64,000 bases of DNA, from NCBI GenBank assembly GCA_024138025.1, contig JAMXBD010000695.1, positions 558,001-622,000 of the forward strand. Reading direction: 5' to 3'. Of this stretch, positions 44,601 to 55,801 are shown piece by piece. The notes beneath the pieces were generated by a model. It searched no databases. It saw nothing but the letters and a program-made list of their open reading frames with translations, and was not told the origin of the DNA. A program made the position numbers and the translations under genes. This DNA comes from Combretum micranthum (Eukaryota; Streptophyta; Magnoliopsida; Myrtales; Combretaceae). The first letter of the stretch is position 1, and every line of letters starts with the position of its first letter.

Positions 44601-46203
44601 CTTTGCTCAAGTTGTTCAATCTATTGAGTATATCCATCAGCCAGCTTCCAACTTCCTTTAATCTTGCGTAGTAATTCAGAAGAGGGATTAAGATGTGATA
44701 TATGATATAGTTGCAGTCCTTCCACTCTAGACAAAGCATCAGCTGTGGTATTCTCTCTCCTGCTTTTATACTCAATGATGTAATCCAAACCTAACAGTTT
44801 TGTGAGCCATTTTGTTGGCTTGGAGTGACTAGCCTCTGTTCCAACAAATACTTCAGGCTTTGGTGGTCATTTTTTATGACAAACTGACGCCCAAGTAAGT
44901 AGTGTCTCCATTTATCCACAGCTTGAACTAAAGCCAATGATTCCTTATCATACACCGAAAGTACCCTATGCTTGTTGGATAAAACCTTACTTAAATAAGC
45001 TATTGATGCTTGTCTTGCATCAGGACAGCTCCTATTCCCTCCCCACTGGCATCAATTTCAATCACAAAGGCCTTGGTGTAGTTGGGTAACTTAAGAACAG
45101 ACGAAGCCACAAGTGCTGACTTCAACCTCTCATAGGCCGATTATGCTTTTGAATTCCATCCGAATTGATCTTTTTTAAGCAACAAGGTCAAGGGCCCAGT
45201 AATGGCTCCAAAACCATTAATGAAGCAGCGGTAATAGCCTGCCAAGCCGAGGAACCCTCTGAGTTGGCGAAGAGTAGCCGGTACTAGCCACTTAACAATA
45301 GCCTCTATTTTTTTTTTTTTGGATCAATAGACACTCCTTGCTTAGTAATGATATGTCTTAAGTACTCAATTTGTGTCACTCCAAAGGCATACCGCTTGAG
45401 ATGCAACTTCTCCTTCCTTAGAATGTAAAAAACTGACCTCGAATGGTCAATATGGTCTCCCATGGCCTTACTATACACAAGTATATCATCAAAGAATACT
45501 AGTACAAACTTCCTTCGAAGTGGCCTAAACAACTCATTCATTAAACCTTGAAATGTAGAAAGGGCATTAATCAAGTCAAAAGGCATGACTAAGAATTCAT
45601 AGTACCCCTCATGTGTTTAAAAGCTGTTTTATAGACATATTGGGGATGCACGAGGATTTGATGGTAACCCGACCTCAAGTCTAGTTTGCTAAAATAGCAA
45701 GCCCCATTCAATTCGTCAAGCAAATCCTCAATTATGGGTATTGGGAATCTGTCCTTGACTGTCTGGTTATTCAAATCCCTATAGTCTACACACATTCTCC
45801 AAGAGTTGTCTTTTTTCCTAACCAAGACCACCAGGGCTGCAAATGGACTATGACTAGGTCGTATTATTCCACTTAGCAACATCTCCTTAATCATTTCTTC
45901 CAAAACTGATTTTTAAATTGATGAGTACCTATAAGGTCTCAAGTTAATTGGTATAGTATCTTTCTGTAAATGAATTCGATGATTGCAGCCTTTATGAGGA
46001 GGTAATCCCTTGGGTTCTTCGAATAAGTCATAATACTCTTCAATTAAGTCAATCAACTCAGGATTTAAACCTTGCACATTAGTATCTGCCCTTCCTACTT
46101 CATTTCCCACAACCATCCAGCATTGTAACTCTGACAATTTAGATGTAGAGTTAAGTAGAATGGAAATTTCGTTACCTCTTTGGGGCATCAATGTGTCATG
46201 CAC
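44601..46203 (-). pseudogene. Gypsy-2 reverse transcriptase and RNase H, broken
   Basis: Pieces at 46203-45913 (pre-RT: 'EEYYDLFEEPKGLPP'), 45903-45589 ('[14 protein letters not shown]', 'MCVDYRDLN', '[12 protein letters not shown]') and 45586-45305 ('[10 protein letters not shown]' catalytic FDD, 'IEYLRHIITKQGV'). The conserved [13 protein letters not shown] motif has decayed to MPFDLINALSTFQ. A 12-base homopolymer at 45310-45321 marks another frameshift. RNase H and linker traces continue to about 44730. Gypsy-1, at the same stage, keeps these residues. Confidence 0.9.
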
Positions 46204-46371
46204 TCCTTGTAGTCTACATGCTTGTCCTCTCAGCTAAAACTCCATGCTTAGCAACTTGAAGTCCCATTAGACTGTTCCTAGGGATATAAGCTAAGGCACG
46301 CCCAGAATTAGGTCACAATTAGGTTGCGGTAGAGTGAAGAACACTTATGTGAATGCTAATCCTTGCATTAC

Positions 46372-46776
46372 CTAAGTGAATGATCCAATTTTGTAACAAC
46401 TATGGATCTCGGTACCATCTACTAACATTACCCTTGCTGGCTTCACTTCTACCAAGTCACACTTCAAACCTTTCACTATGTGCTCATCAATAAAATTTGA
46501 TAAGCTTCTTGTATCTATTAAAATGTTTAGTTTTCTTTTCTTGTAATATCCCAAAATCCTCATGGTCCCTTCAATACTCCTGCTATCATCTTGTAAGGAA
46601 CACAGTGTCAGATTAGCTAGATCCTTTTCTAATTCCTCCTCTTCACTTACCTCTACCGCCTCACTCTCACTATCCCTAAGCACCAGCATGTTCAACCTTT
46701 TGTTTTTGCATTTGTGACCAAGTACAAAAGATTCATCGCACCATAAACACTGCCTCTTCCTCCTTTTCTCCTCCAA
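46372..46776 (-). pseudogene. Gypsy-2 zinc knuckle and protease, catalytic motif altered
   Basis: Starts EEKRRKRQ, then the CLWCDESFVLGHKC zinc knuckle, an acidic linker (SEAVEVSEEEELEKD) and the protease N-terminus. The aspartic protease motif reads LIDTRS instead of the required D-T/S-G, a change that should abolish activity. The frame ends near 46372, and the second half of the protease is in other frames (46370-46210). Confidence 0.88.
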
Positions 46777-46787
46777 CTCCTCTGGTG

Positions 46788-47765
46788 TTAATTTTTTTGT
46801 GTTCTTGAAATTTGAGTTGTATGGGTTTTTGTTGGGTTGGCTATGAAAGGACTGGGTAGTGTTTTGTGGTTTAAATGTGTATGGGGAATTCGAATTGGTT
46901 GAGTGGGTTTATGTTTTTGGGCTGGGGTTTGAGTATATATGTGTGTGGCTGTGGGTTGTTTTATGTGTTTTACTAGTTTGAGGGTGGATTTTGAGGATGT
47001 TAATGATGCTTCTTGGAGTTTCGCAAGTGTATAGGCTTGGGATAGGGAAGTAAGTTGGAACATTTGGACGGTGAATTGTAGTTCGAGCTTTAGTCTGCTA
47101 AGGAAGCAACTAATCAAATGAGGTTTAGGAAGTCGTACCAAGGTGGATAGGTGTATAAACTCTTCAATGTAATCCTGTACTGTTCCTTGCTGCTGCTGCT
47201 CTTTTAGATCTGACATATGGTCCCCAAAGGCTTTATTATTGAACTGTGCACACATAGCTTTGGTGAGCTCCTCCCACGTCATAGGATTGGCATCACCCCG
47301 TCCTTTAGAGTAAGCCAAAAACCACTCGTAGGGCTTAACCTCAAAGCACATGGCGGCTATTTTCACCTTAAGATGATCTGGAGTGTCATCTAAGGCAAAA
47401 AATTGCTCGGCTCGTATAATCCAATTCTTGACTTCCTCACCATTAAAGATAGGAAACTCTACCTTGGTCTGTCTTGTGTTTGATTGGTAGGCATTTGAAG
47501 ATTGTCCATCCGCCTGATGGGTCAACATGCTTTATCGACTGATGGGTTTTGCTGCATTGCCTACTATCAAGCATTACACTGGTGATTTCTCCTTAATGTG
47601 TTGCTTCAACTCATTAATCACTTGATTTTGTTTCTCTAACATCTGTTGTTGTTTTTGCAGGGTCTCTAAAAACATTTTCACCTAGCTCTCTTCCTTCTCT
47701 GCTTGCTCCTTCATCACGTTCTTAAATGCCTCTTTTATTCGCTTAAGTTCTCTTGCCTCAGCCAT
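46788..47765 (-). pseudogene. gag: Gypsy-2 gag, N-terminal stops
   Basis: The natural start is the ATG at 47765 (MAEAREL, matching MAETREF of Gypsy-1), 12 bases after the primer site. In-frame stops at 47684-47682 and twice more around 47580-47540 break the coiled-coil N-terminus. An open piece then runs from 47528 to 46788 with the gag domain ('FPIFNGEEVKNWIIRAEQFF', 'FLSRLKLELQF', 'LAKLQE') and a Thr/Pro/His/Lys-rich linker. A frameshift near 46785 separates it from the zinc knuckle. Confidence 0.92.
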
Positions 47766-47776
47766 GGCTCCCAGTT

Positions 47777-47791
47777 GTAGCTCTGATACCA
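47777..47791 (-). promoter_or_regulatory. Primer-binding site of Gypsy-2
   Basis: The minus strand reads TGGTATCAGAGCTAC, two bases after the 5' LTR. It is initiator tRNA-Met type, with the same AT spacer as in Gypsy-1. Confidence 0.9.
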
Positions 47792-47793
47792 AT

Positions 47794-48274
47794 TGGAGCA
47801 AGGCACCTGAAATTGATTATGAGAATGCAATATAAATGATCAACAACAGCACAACGAAGCAATAGAATTTGGGAGCAATGTATTTTTTTTTTTTTTTTTG
47901 GATTATGTATATTATGTTGTATATGTAACAGTAATACAATTTTATATTGGTTCTCCCATGTATAATACTAACGGCATATATATGCTAGCTCACTAATTAG
48001 TTGTAACAGAATATCGATGCAAATTCTGTCCCATGTTACCATTACCAGCTATTTACTAATATTATTACTATATATGGGCTACAGATAATTGTATTGAGAA
48101 TGTTAAGGCCCAGTCACTTTTCACTAATTCCTTCCCATAACTTATGGCAGGCCCAGTTTTGTTCCTTCCTCAGATAACCCACATGTCTCCTTCACTGTCT
48201 CTTAACTTGTCTTATTGTCATCTTGTTCCCTTCAATACGTTCCAGAACCCTAGCTCTCCATCCTTCCCGTTTCA
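47794..48274 (-). repeat. 5' LTR of Gypsy-2
   Basis: 481 bp. The minus strand starts TGAAACGGGAAGG and ends CCTTGCTCCA. A TATA-like TATAAAA on the minus strand lies at 47946-47940. An 18-base T run at 47883-47900 (plus strand) is shorter in the 3' copy. Confidence 0.9.
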
Positions 48275-48279
48275 GAAGG

Positions 48280-49215
48280 TTATCACCAAAAGCAAGGAGT
48301 AAAATATTTTACTAAGAAAATGCCAAAACAAGAAGTTGCGAAGTAATTGCACATGTAGCTCGACTAAGTGGAAACACGATTTTATGGTATATCTATTGTT
48401 CTGTATATTAATTGGCTAGGCACAATTAAAATATAGTCTCAGGAAAATTTTCTCAAAGCAGTTACAATAAATTATCTATAATATTATGGGGTGAGAGCTC
48501 TCTTTTCATATTTTAAAGATATGTTCAAACTTATTTATTTTTTTTTATAACTATCTACTTTGCATTTTGCTTTACCCACTACATAATTTTCTTCTCCACC
48601 AAGGCATTAAAAATAAAAATAAAAATAAAGAGACCTTATAGCTTGATGTCCCATTGGTCTAAATCAGTAGAAAATACTAATGAAAATTGGAGTATCTTTC
48701 TTTACAATTTTATCTGGACTTTTATTGTTCCAAGATTATCCAATAAATTATTTAATTATTAAAATAAATCCAGTAATTATTTTATTAACTATTTTAATTG
48801 TGTGATCATAGTTAAAAATAAATTTAAACTTCTAAATAATCAATACCACCAAAATTAATGACAATATTATAGAAATTTTGATATTTTATCCCTAAATTTC
48901 TTTAAATATGGTCATTTTGCATCTTTTTAAGGCTTGTTGGTCCATATTCTTTTACATGATGTATTTTATAAAGTAAAAGATTAAAAATTAATTAAAAAGA
49001 CATGAAAAATTTTACTCTCTAAGATTATTTGTAGAGAATCCCAAAACATTTAAGTAACTTGACAATTGACATAGCGTTCCACATCAAGAAACCAAAAAAT
49101 AGGGATGCTCTAGCATATTTACGGTTTTGCTACTTGAAGTGGACAACTTTTATTGGAAGGGTCTGATCCATAGAATCAATATGAAAAATGTATAGATATT
49201 TCTGGAATCCTTCAA
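48280..49215 (-). other. Duplicated segment copy gamma, split by Gypsy-2
   Basis: 48280-48720 is collinear with 18390-18780, and 49085-49215 with 21690-21890. Removing Gypsy-2 and one TSD joins 42750-42784 ('cccctaaaaaaaaaatctttgatatataagaagg') to 'ttatcaccaaaagcaagg'. This aligns across the junction with 18366-18410 ('cccaaaaaatagtctctgataagaagg' then 'tttaaaaccaaaagcgaag'). Minus-strand translation around 48390-48290 reads VELHVQLLRNFLFWH, related to copy beta. 48721-49084 is AT-rich without a match noted. Identity unknown; no intact frame. Confidence 0.5.
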
Positions 49216-49409
49216 TTTATATTATATGACCCTATTTGTATTTCTATAAATCATATATCGTGATATATCTTAGTTAATTATTTAAAATTTGTTATTTTCT
49301 TCTTTGATTATAATGTTATTGTATAATTGATCACACACTATTATTAGCTTCTCCGTTAGTGCTTTAATTAACATATCATACTAGGCTATCAATAATAAAT
49401 GATACCTTA

Positions 49410-49588
49410 GAGCATCTGCATTCGATTATTGCTTTAGGTCATTGAGATGTTACATCAATCCTTTAAAGAACTTTTATTTTGAAAGATCTTACCATTTTAT
49501 TGATAAGATTTTTCATATGAGTTTCTTATCTTTTTTTCATACTTTTGTAAGCCCATTTACTTTTACACAAGACCTCCATTTTAACATC

Positions 49589-49620
<32 letters not shown>

Positions 49621-49759
49621 CTAAAGGAACTCACTTTTTTGAGGTCCTTCACAAAAGACTTGAAAAAATTAAAAGAACTCTCTATGTCCGTAAGGACATA
49701 AAAAAATGAGGTTTTTCATCTAAGAACCCATATCAAGGACATTAGATGTGGATGTTCTC
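49410..49759. mobile_element. MITE-like element with GAGCATC termini
   Basis: About 350 bp between GAGCATCTGCATTCGATT and the inverted ...CATTAGATGTGGATGTTCTC. Such 'gagcatc.gca' ends are common among plant MITEs. No clear TSD. It contains an (AAT)n microsatellite at 49589-49620, and an open frame through it is meaningless. Confidence 0.6.
49589..49620. repeat. (AAT)n microsatellite
   Basis: About 11 perfect units inside the MITE at 49410-49759. Confidence 0.95.
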
Positions 49760-50856
49760 AGACAATGGATGGGGATAGATACTATATGAGGTTAATTGTA
49801 AAATTTGTTTGTTGTTTTTGTCTTTAATTTCATAATTAAAATTTAAAATCATTAAATTTAATATTTAATGGAAATTGTACATGAAATTTGAAATTGCTAA
49901 ATTCGTGATATTTCCTGTTTCGATATCTTTAGAAAAATATTGTAACAAATATATGTTTAGTTGGACAATAGAAAAGATGATCGAGATAGTATATTTATAA
50001 ATTAAAATTTAATTGTATATGATATAAAAAACTTAAAACATAAGGATAAAACTAAAATGGTATGAAAATTGAAAACTTCAGGTAGTATTTTTAAAACTAT
50101 ACAGTATTGTATGATCATATTTATTTTAAGTTGTATGATAAAGATGGGTGGTCTTATTACTTTCATTGATAATTTGGTCATAGTATATGGTCTCTAGATG
50201 ACGCCGACCGTAAAAGATAAGTATAGGTATAATTCATGGTACGAATTTAGTTAATTCTTATAGTAGTGGTATACATATGCCACTATACGAGAGACAATGC
50301 ATCATGTTAATTATTAAAAATGATAACAACGACAGAATCATATGATACGAATAAAGTTTCCAAGTGATTTGTAAGATATTTGAAATGTCCTTTTCGGCTC
50401 ACCATTCAGACACACGTACCCATCAATCATCTCCGTGATGTTTGCATCAACAGCTAGAAATTCACCACTTGCGCCTCTAACGCAATTATCTTGACACGAA
50501 ATCATTAGCTTTTTTACGCAAGTTGTAAATTAATTATACGTATTACTGAGGATATAACGCAATTAATTGAAATGCAGTAGTCTTTCTTTAATTGAAGCAT
50601 TAGCTTTTTTAACGGAGCTTTCACGATGATATCATCAATTTCAGTTGAAACTTTATTTTAGTTGAGGCTTATTTCGATTTTAACGATTACTCTTCCAAAA
50701 AACTCACCTACATTTGAATCCAAAAGATTTGTTAGTTTATGGTTCTCCTGAAAATACCATATGGCCATATTAAGATTTTCCTTTTTTTTTTTTTTCTTTT
50801 CAATCAAATTCTTAAAGAAAAATTCATTCAAAAAGTTTACCGATAAAGGATGAGAT
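49760..50856. other. Intergenic sequence, nothing recognised
   Basis: AT-rich without element ends or conserved frames. Sequence around 50390-50530 is somewhat more balanced but shows no motif. Confidence 0.4.
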
Positions 50857-51039
50857 TGTAAATAAGCTGTGCTACTCTAGTGTGGTTTGCTTTAAACTCG
50901 GCTCAATTTGAACATGAAGTCCAACTCGTTCATCTAAACATGTTGAGTGTAATAGGACTTAAAAATATAAATATAAATATTATTTATTTATTTAGACTTG
51001 ACTCGTGGACTAGGTGATAAGGCCTGACGAGTCCAACTC

Positions 51040-51604
51040 AATTATATTGGGATAGCTTTGAGAGATTTGGCTTGGTGGGCTTAGAACAGGGATCGTTGGC
51101 CTGGTTCGCCGCATCCAACCTTCCTCAGCTAGGCTCATGCACATAGGAGATGACTATTGGCCTTGGCCCATGAAGAGCTCATTCAAGATAAATATGAATT
51201 GAGCTTGCTCTATCTCATCCGTCAATCACTAAGGTGATCTGACGATCATCATCCACGCCATGTGCCTATAAATACTCAATAATTCCTCTTCATTTGCAAC
51301 TTTTGGAGAGAGAAGACAAATAACAATCTATAAATGAGGTTCTATTCAAGAAGATCAAATAAGACATTCAAATTGATTTCTATTCCAACTGCTCAACAAC
51401 CATAAGGTTAATGCGCGAAGTCTACTCAAACTCCCTTACTTATCACTTGTACATTTGAGACACTAAGGTTGTCAGTTCCTCCTCCCCTGTCATTCTAAGC
51501 CATCCCATCATCAAGTGTCATCTCTTTAGCAGCACTCTGAAGTCACGTGCCAGGCACGAGATCCACGCGACGCATGCATGACCGCTATCACCCAGAACCC
51601 TACA
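51040..51604 (+). repeat. LTR-like insertion, GC-richer
   Basis: A markedly less AT-rich block with a TATA box CCTATAAATAC at 51267-51277, CT/GA-rich leader text, and an ending 'ccgctatcacccagaaccctaca'. The organisation resembles a gypsy (Tat-like) LTR. Boundaries are guessed from the change in composition and from interruption of the surrounding 'gagctc' repeat. No TSD found. Confidence 0.4.
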
Positions 51605-51765
51605 TCTACGCTGAGCTCAAACTTTAATTTAAGCTTGCAACCTGGCTCATGAGTACGCTCATTTACACTAAAGAGTAGGCTCAATAAATAAGCTCGTTTA
51701 TCCAAAAAAAAAAAAAAACTATTTTCTAAAAAATATATATACAGAACTTAATATTTATTCATTAT

Positions 51766-52959
51766 TGATAAGTGTCAAAAGACTCTTTATGATTCACATT
51801 ATTTTCATATGATATTATATAGATTTTATGTGACTTATTAAAGAAAAGGACACTCATGTGGTTGAAACGTTAATTTCATGAATAAAGGAAGATATTAAGC
51901 TTTATGAAGATATTTGGATGAGTTAAGAGAGATTTCAATGAAGAAATAAGCAAAATAAAGATTTACAACATACATGACATTTCTGCATAAGCTGTGTAGA
52001 ACACTGATGCAGGATGGCCGTGGAAAAAATAGTTTGCATTTTTGCTATAAATAGCGGCCTTTATTCGTCTTTTGGGATATACATCTTTATTCATAGGAAT
52101 CTTAGAGCGAAAATTACGAGCTTCAAGAAGAGAAGTGTCAAGGTATCATTGAAGATCACAAAACTTTGTTCAAAGGAGTTATTGTAGATCATGTTTACTT
52201 TTTATTCTTCTAGATTTCATGTTATGATTGTAAAATTCATGGAGGAGTAGCTTTCTTTACCCTAAGTCTTGTGAAACCCTAGATCCATGTGCTGAATTTA
52301 TTTGATTAATGAAAGTTTATGTTATTGAGTCTATTCATATACTCATTACTATTCTTGTGATTAATTTATGGCCAGAATTGATTGCATGTTTTATTTTTTT
52401 TAGATAGATAGAGATTTCATCTAATATAATAGATCTACATGAATAGAGAAGTTTGAATGTAGATCTAGACATAGACTATATAAATTTTTTGCATTAAGAT
52501 TTAATTTTTGTTAGAAATCTTGAACAATAATGCAATATTATATATAATTAATGATGGAAGGAACTTCCATTAATTATGTATGGTTAGAATTCAATTATCT
52601 TGAAAGGGAAATTGATAAATTTAGGAATACATGCAATTCAAGATATAAATGATTCGTTAATCAATCCTTTATTATAAGAAATTAGGGTTTCGTATCATTT
52701 TGTGATTGTATTATCTTAAGAAGGCACATAATAAACTATTAGGATTATTAGTTAGATAAGTAGTAATTATAATATCATCTCAATTGTTAAGTTAAATAAT
52801 AGAGAAACAGTAATACTAGTACTTGATATACAAATCCTAGAAGATGACCTCGTAATAATTCTATTCTACAATTGATGGGTGCGCTGCCTTAGAGCTTGTC
52901 ATAGGATTTTCATTGGATTTTATTATTTATTATTTGATACAACTAATATGCTCCTATCA
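51766..52959 (+). repeat. Solo LTR, TGATAAG...CCTATCA type
   Basis: 1,194 bp. It starts TGATAAGTGTCAAAAG and ends ATGCTCCTATCA, with ATTAT (51761-51765) and ATCAT (52960-52964) as a 4/5 TSD. TATA box CTATAAATA at 52045-52053. Late phrases such as 'tgtgattaatttatggccagaattgattgcatg' and 'agatagatagagatttcatctaat', and the closing 'gggtgcgctgcctta', recall LTRs of Tat/Athila-type gypsy elements. No internal region. Nested in the hAT-like element. Confidence 0.75.
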
Positions 52960-53222
52960 ATCATCTACCAATTTATTTATTTATGTTTATGTTTTTGTTT
53001 TATATATTTAGTTCCTTAAATTTCACATTGTCTTCAAAGCTCACGAGTTATCTGAGCACAAGCTTGATAAACAAACTTTTCTATCTAAAACGAGCCAAAT
53101 TTAAGCCTAAGTTTAAGCTTGATAGAAAGCTCAACTCAAATGCAATCTTAATAATCTTTAAATAAATTGAGCCCAAGCCTTTAAAAATGGAGCTCGATTT
53201 GGCTCGATTCATTTACAACCTA

Positions 53223-53985
53223 GACAAACGATCATACTACAAAGTTCTATGCTTCTTAATAGCTACAATATTCTTTAAACAAAACACATAGTACATCGGC
53301 TAGGGAACAAAAGAAAGCGTATCCCCAATGCGTGCAATATGAGCCTTAGTAGCATGTTTGTCAGCAGTTATACTTGCTTTCTTAAACACATGATTAATTC
53401 GGTAACTTCAAATGAGCACAACTTTCGCCTATTTTATTAAGACAAATAAAATCATCTTGATGTATAGTAGTCTTTAAGCTTAAATTAATTTTAAGTTTTT
53501 AAAACTCATTGATTTGCAGGTGATATAAGTTCTAAAAGAACCCCCATAATCCTATAGGTGTAATGTTAATGCAACCAACATTTATGTAGAAGCCCATGAT
53601 CCGTCAAATGTCAATGCATTGTATTTAGCTTGATCCATCCTTCTAGTGGTGGTTGTTATGTGAAGTTTTGCTAAGTGACTTGATAAGTTTTCTTCTTTTG
53701 TCTTCTCAGAGTGAAAAAAAATAAATCATTTGTTTTTCGTTAGATTTCTTGCCCAATAGGAATATTTTCAGTTTTTAATGGAAAGATTTTCCTATTTCTA
53801 CTAATCTAAATATGCCATATAGCAAAAGCTCAAGAAAATAGGCAGATGAGTCTTACTAGTGTTAAACTGAATTATCTTATATGTGATTTTAATAAGAACA
53901 AACACTTATGTAAACACACTTCACCTCTAAGAGTAATGATTTATGTAAGGAAAAAAAAAATATATATATATATATATTATCTAGA
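53223..53985. other. Intergenic sequence
   Basis: No intact gene. On the minus strand, about 53640-53520 reads 'ALTFDGSWAST', reminiscent of the RNase H start in plant LINE-type or orphan RNase H proteins, but the match is short and broken. Confidence 0.3.
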
Positions 53986-53989
53986 AATC

Positions 53990-54770
53990 TATGTTGTATG
54001 TGTATATATGATGCGTTTGTTGTGCATACAAGAGTTGCACCACAAGCTGGTATGAAAAAAACAAGCACAGTCATGATCAAGTCCAAAAATCCAAAGCGTG
54101 ACAAAGCATGAAGCTTGGACCGACGAACTGGTAGAAGCTTGCACCAACAAGCCTGCACCAGCTAATTGGTGGGCCTTTACCGTTGTGCGCATTTAATGTT
54201 GTTGTCTGTCAGACGTTATCACCAACAGACGTTATCACTTTTAAAGACTATAAATACATGTTCCTTTGAAGATTCATATATCTTTTGAAAGAACTTTTCA
54301 TTTCTAAACAAGGAAATCAAGAATCCTCTCATAATTACTATTCTCTTGTTTGTTATTTTGTAAATTCTTGTAAGAGAGAGAAGATCGATTTTAGTTCTCT
54401 GTTCTTAATTTGTAAATTTATAAGAGAGTACTACGAAAAGAAAAAGAAGTATTTTATTTCATGTGTGTTGTAAACAGGTGTACTACTCTATTTGAGCTTG
54501 TGTTGTTGAATAAATAAAAGTGTGTGAAGTCTTTTGATTGGAGTCGATTATAGGATCATGACGAGTAGGAAGCAAGCCAAACTCCATGTTAAATCTGAGC
54601 TTAAATGTTCTATCCTTATCTCTATTATATTCCATATTATAAAATGTTATTGCTATATTCATTGCTATTAAAGTTTAATTTGATTTGTTGCATAAAAATT
54701 ATTTGTTTATGCATTTGAGGTCAAATACTCAATTCACCCCTTCACTTGAGTATTTTCCAGTGCATTTTCA
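53990..54770 (+). repeat. Probable 5' LTR of SIRE-like copia element
   Basis: Ends ...TGCATTTTCA directly before a primer-binding site. TATA box CTATAAATACA at 54249-54259. 'ctcaattcaccccttcacttgag' near the end is typical of copia LTRs. A 12-bp phrase AGACGTTATCAC is repeated just upstream of the TATA box (54212 and 54227). The start is uncertain because no second LTR exists for comparison. Confidence 0.55.
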
Positions 54771-54771
54771 T

Positions 54772-54785
54772 TTGGTGTTAGAGCC
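54772..54785 (+). promoter_or_regulatory. Primer-binding site (diverged, tRNA-Met type)
   Basis: TTGGTGTTAGAGCC, two mismatches from TTGGTATCAGAGCC; one base after the LTR end. Confidence 0.75.
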
Positions 54786-54829
54786 TCCTCTATAATTTTC
54801 CATGTTTAACAGCATATAGAGTAAAAATC

Positions 54830-55790
54830 ATGACATCAAATGCACTAGATTTCTTAGAAGGTCAAGTTATTAATAGGCCACATCTTCTAAGTGGAGGTAA
54901 CTACTTCTAAGTGGAGGTAACTACCTATATTAGAAGTATAGAACAAAAATCTTTCTAAAAGCTAAAAATAGATTAATATAGAGAAAATGAGCCTTTAACT
55001 ATAGAAGGATAAAAAGAAAGAGATTACAATGAAGAAGATTGGAAAATGTTAGATTTGAATAAAATAGTTATAAACATTTTGTATTATGGGTTAAATAAAA
55101 ATGATTTCGATTGAATCTGTACATGTAAGTCTGTTAAAGATATATAGGATGAATTAGAAAAGACTTATGAAGGAACTTTAAGAGTAATAGATACAAAAAT
55201 AATTTTTGTGTGTGGACAGTTTGAAATTTTTAAAATGCTTCCAAATGAATCTATAGATGAAATGCATAATAGATTCATCAACATTATAAATCCTTTGAAT
55301 GTGCTTGGAAAGAATTTCATTAATGTGGATATAAATTCTAAACTACTTAGATCTCTACTCAAGGATTGGGACGCGAAGAGAACCGCTATTAAAGAAGCAC
55401 AAGATTTAAGTACTATGAGCAAAGAGGAACTCCTTATAGCACTCAAAACACATGAGCTTATTAAGAAGCAATGAGATGAATCAAACAAAAAGGCCATTGC
55501 TTTAAAGGCTACAAATCATGATATCAATAAAGAAGATGATGATGATAATGAGCAGCTTGTCTTGATGGCCAAAAGGTTCAAGAAGTTTATAAAGTTCAAC
55601 AACAAGACAAATAGAATAGATGATTGCAATTGTTCTTCAAGATACAAAAAGGAAAAGAGGGATGTGATAATTTGCTACAAATGCCACAAGTTAGGACACA
55701 TCCAACAATATTGTCCAATGCTCAAGAAAGCATCCAAGAGATTTAGAAAAGAAGCTCTCATTGCCAATTAGAGTGATGATGACTCAAGTG
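54830..55790 (+). pseudogene. gag: Copia gag (UBN2-type) with CCHC knuckle, broken
   Basis: The ATG at 54830 opens MTSNALDFLEGQ. A 20-bp exact tandem duplication (54885-54904, 54905-54924) shifts the frame. Stops follow, e.g. near 54955 and 55145. The best open piece, 55208-55471, carries the copia gag signature: FEIFKMLPNESIDEMHNRF, 'LLRSLLKDWDAKRTAIKEAQDL' and 'ELLIALKTHEL'. The zinc knuckle CYKCHKLGHIQQYC (C-x2-C-x4-H-x4-C) is at about 55672-55713. Gag forms the virus-like particle and the knuckle binds RNA. Non-functional here. Confidence 0.88.
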
Positions 55791-55801
55791 ACTCAGACGA
55801 A

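Larger units (their letters stand above)
42785..48274 (-). mobile_element. Gypsy-2: decayed Ty3/gypsy chromovirus-type element
   Basis: A 5,490-bp element on the minus strand, with LTRs at 47794-48274 (5') and 42785 to about 43258 (3'). The 5-bp TSD GAAGG lies at 42780-42784 and 48275-48279. Domain order from high to low coordinates: gag, zinc knuckle, protease, reverse transcriptase/RNase H, integrase, chromodomain-like tail. Its proteins are clearly related to Gypsy-1 (same blocks throughout), but the LTR sequences are different, so it is a separate family of the same clade. LTR divergence (about 10% by eye) and many stops and frameshifts show that it is much older than Gypsy-1. Confidence 0.95.
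50857..53222. mobile_element. hAT-like element (GAGCTCG type) disrupted by LTR insertions
   Basis: The left end TTGTAAATAAGCTGTGC and the right end (complement of 53200-53222) TAGGTTGTAAATGAATCGAGCC are loosely inverted. Between them, blocks rich in 'gctca/gagct' words (50895-51030, 51605-51700, 53040-53210) are split by two insertions: an LTR-like block at about 51040-51604 and a solo LTR at 51766-52959. Subtracting these leaves roughly 600 bp. No TSD confirmed. Confidence 0.5.

Noticed and set aside
53520..53640. Possible RNase H fragment on the minus strand
   Set aside because: Only a short 'LTFDGSW' phrase matches, with stops nearby; too little to annotate as a gene.
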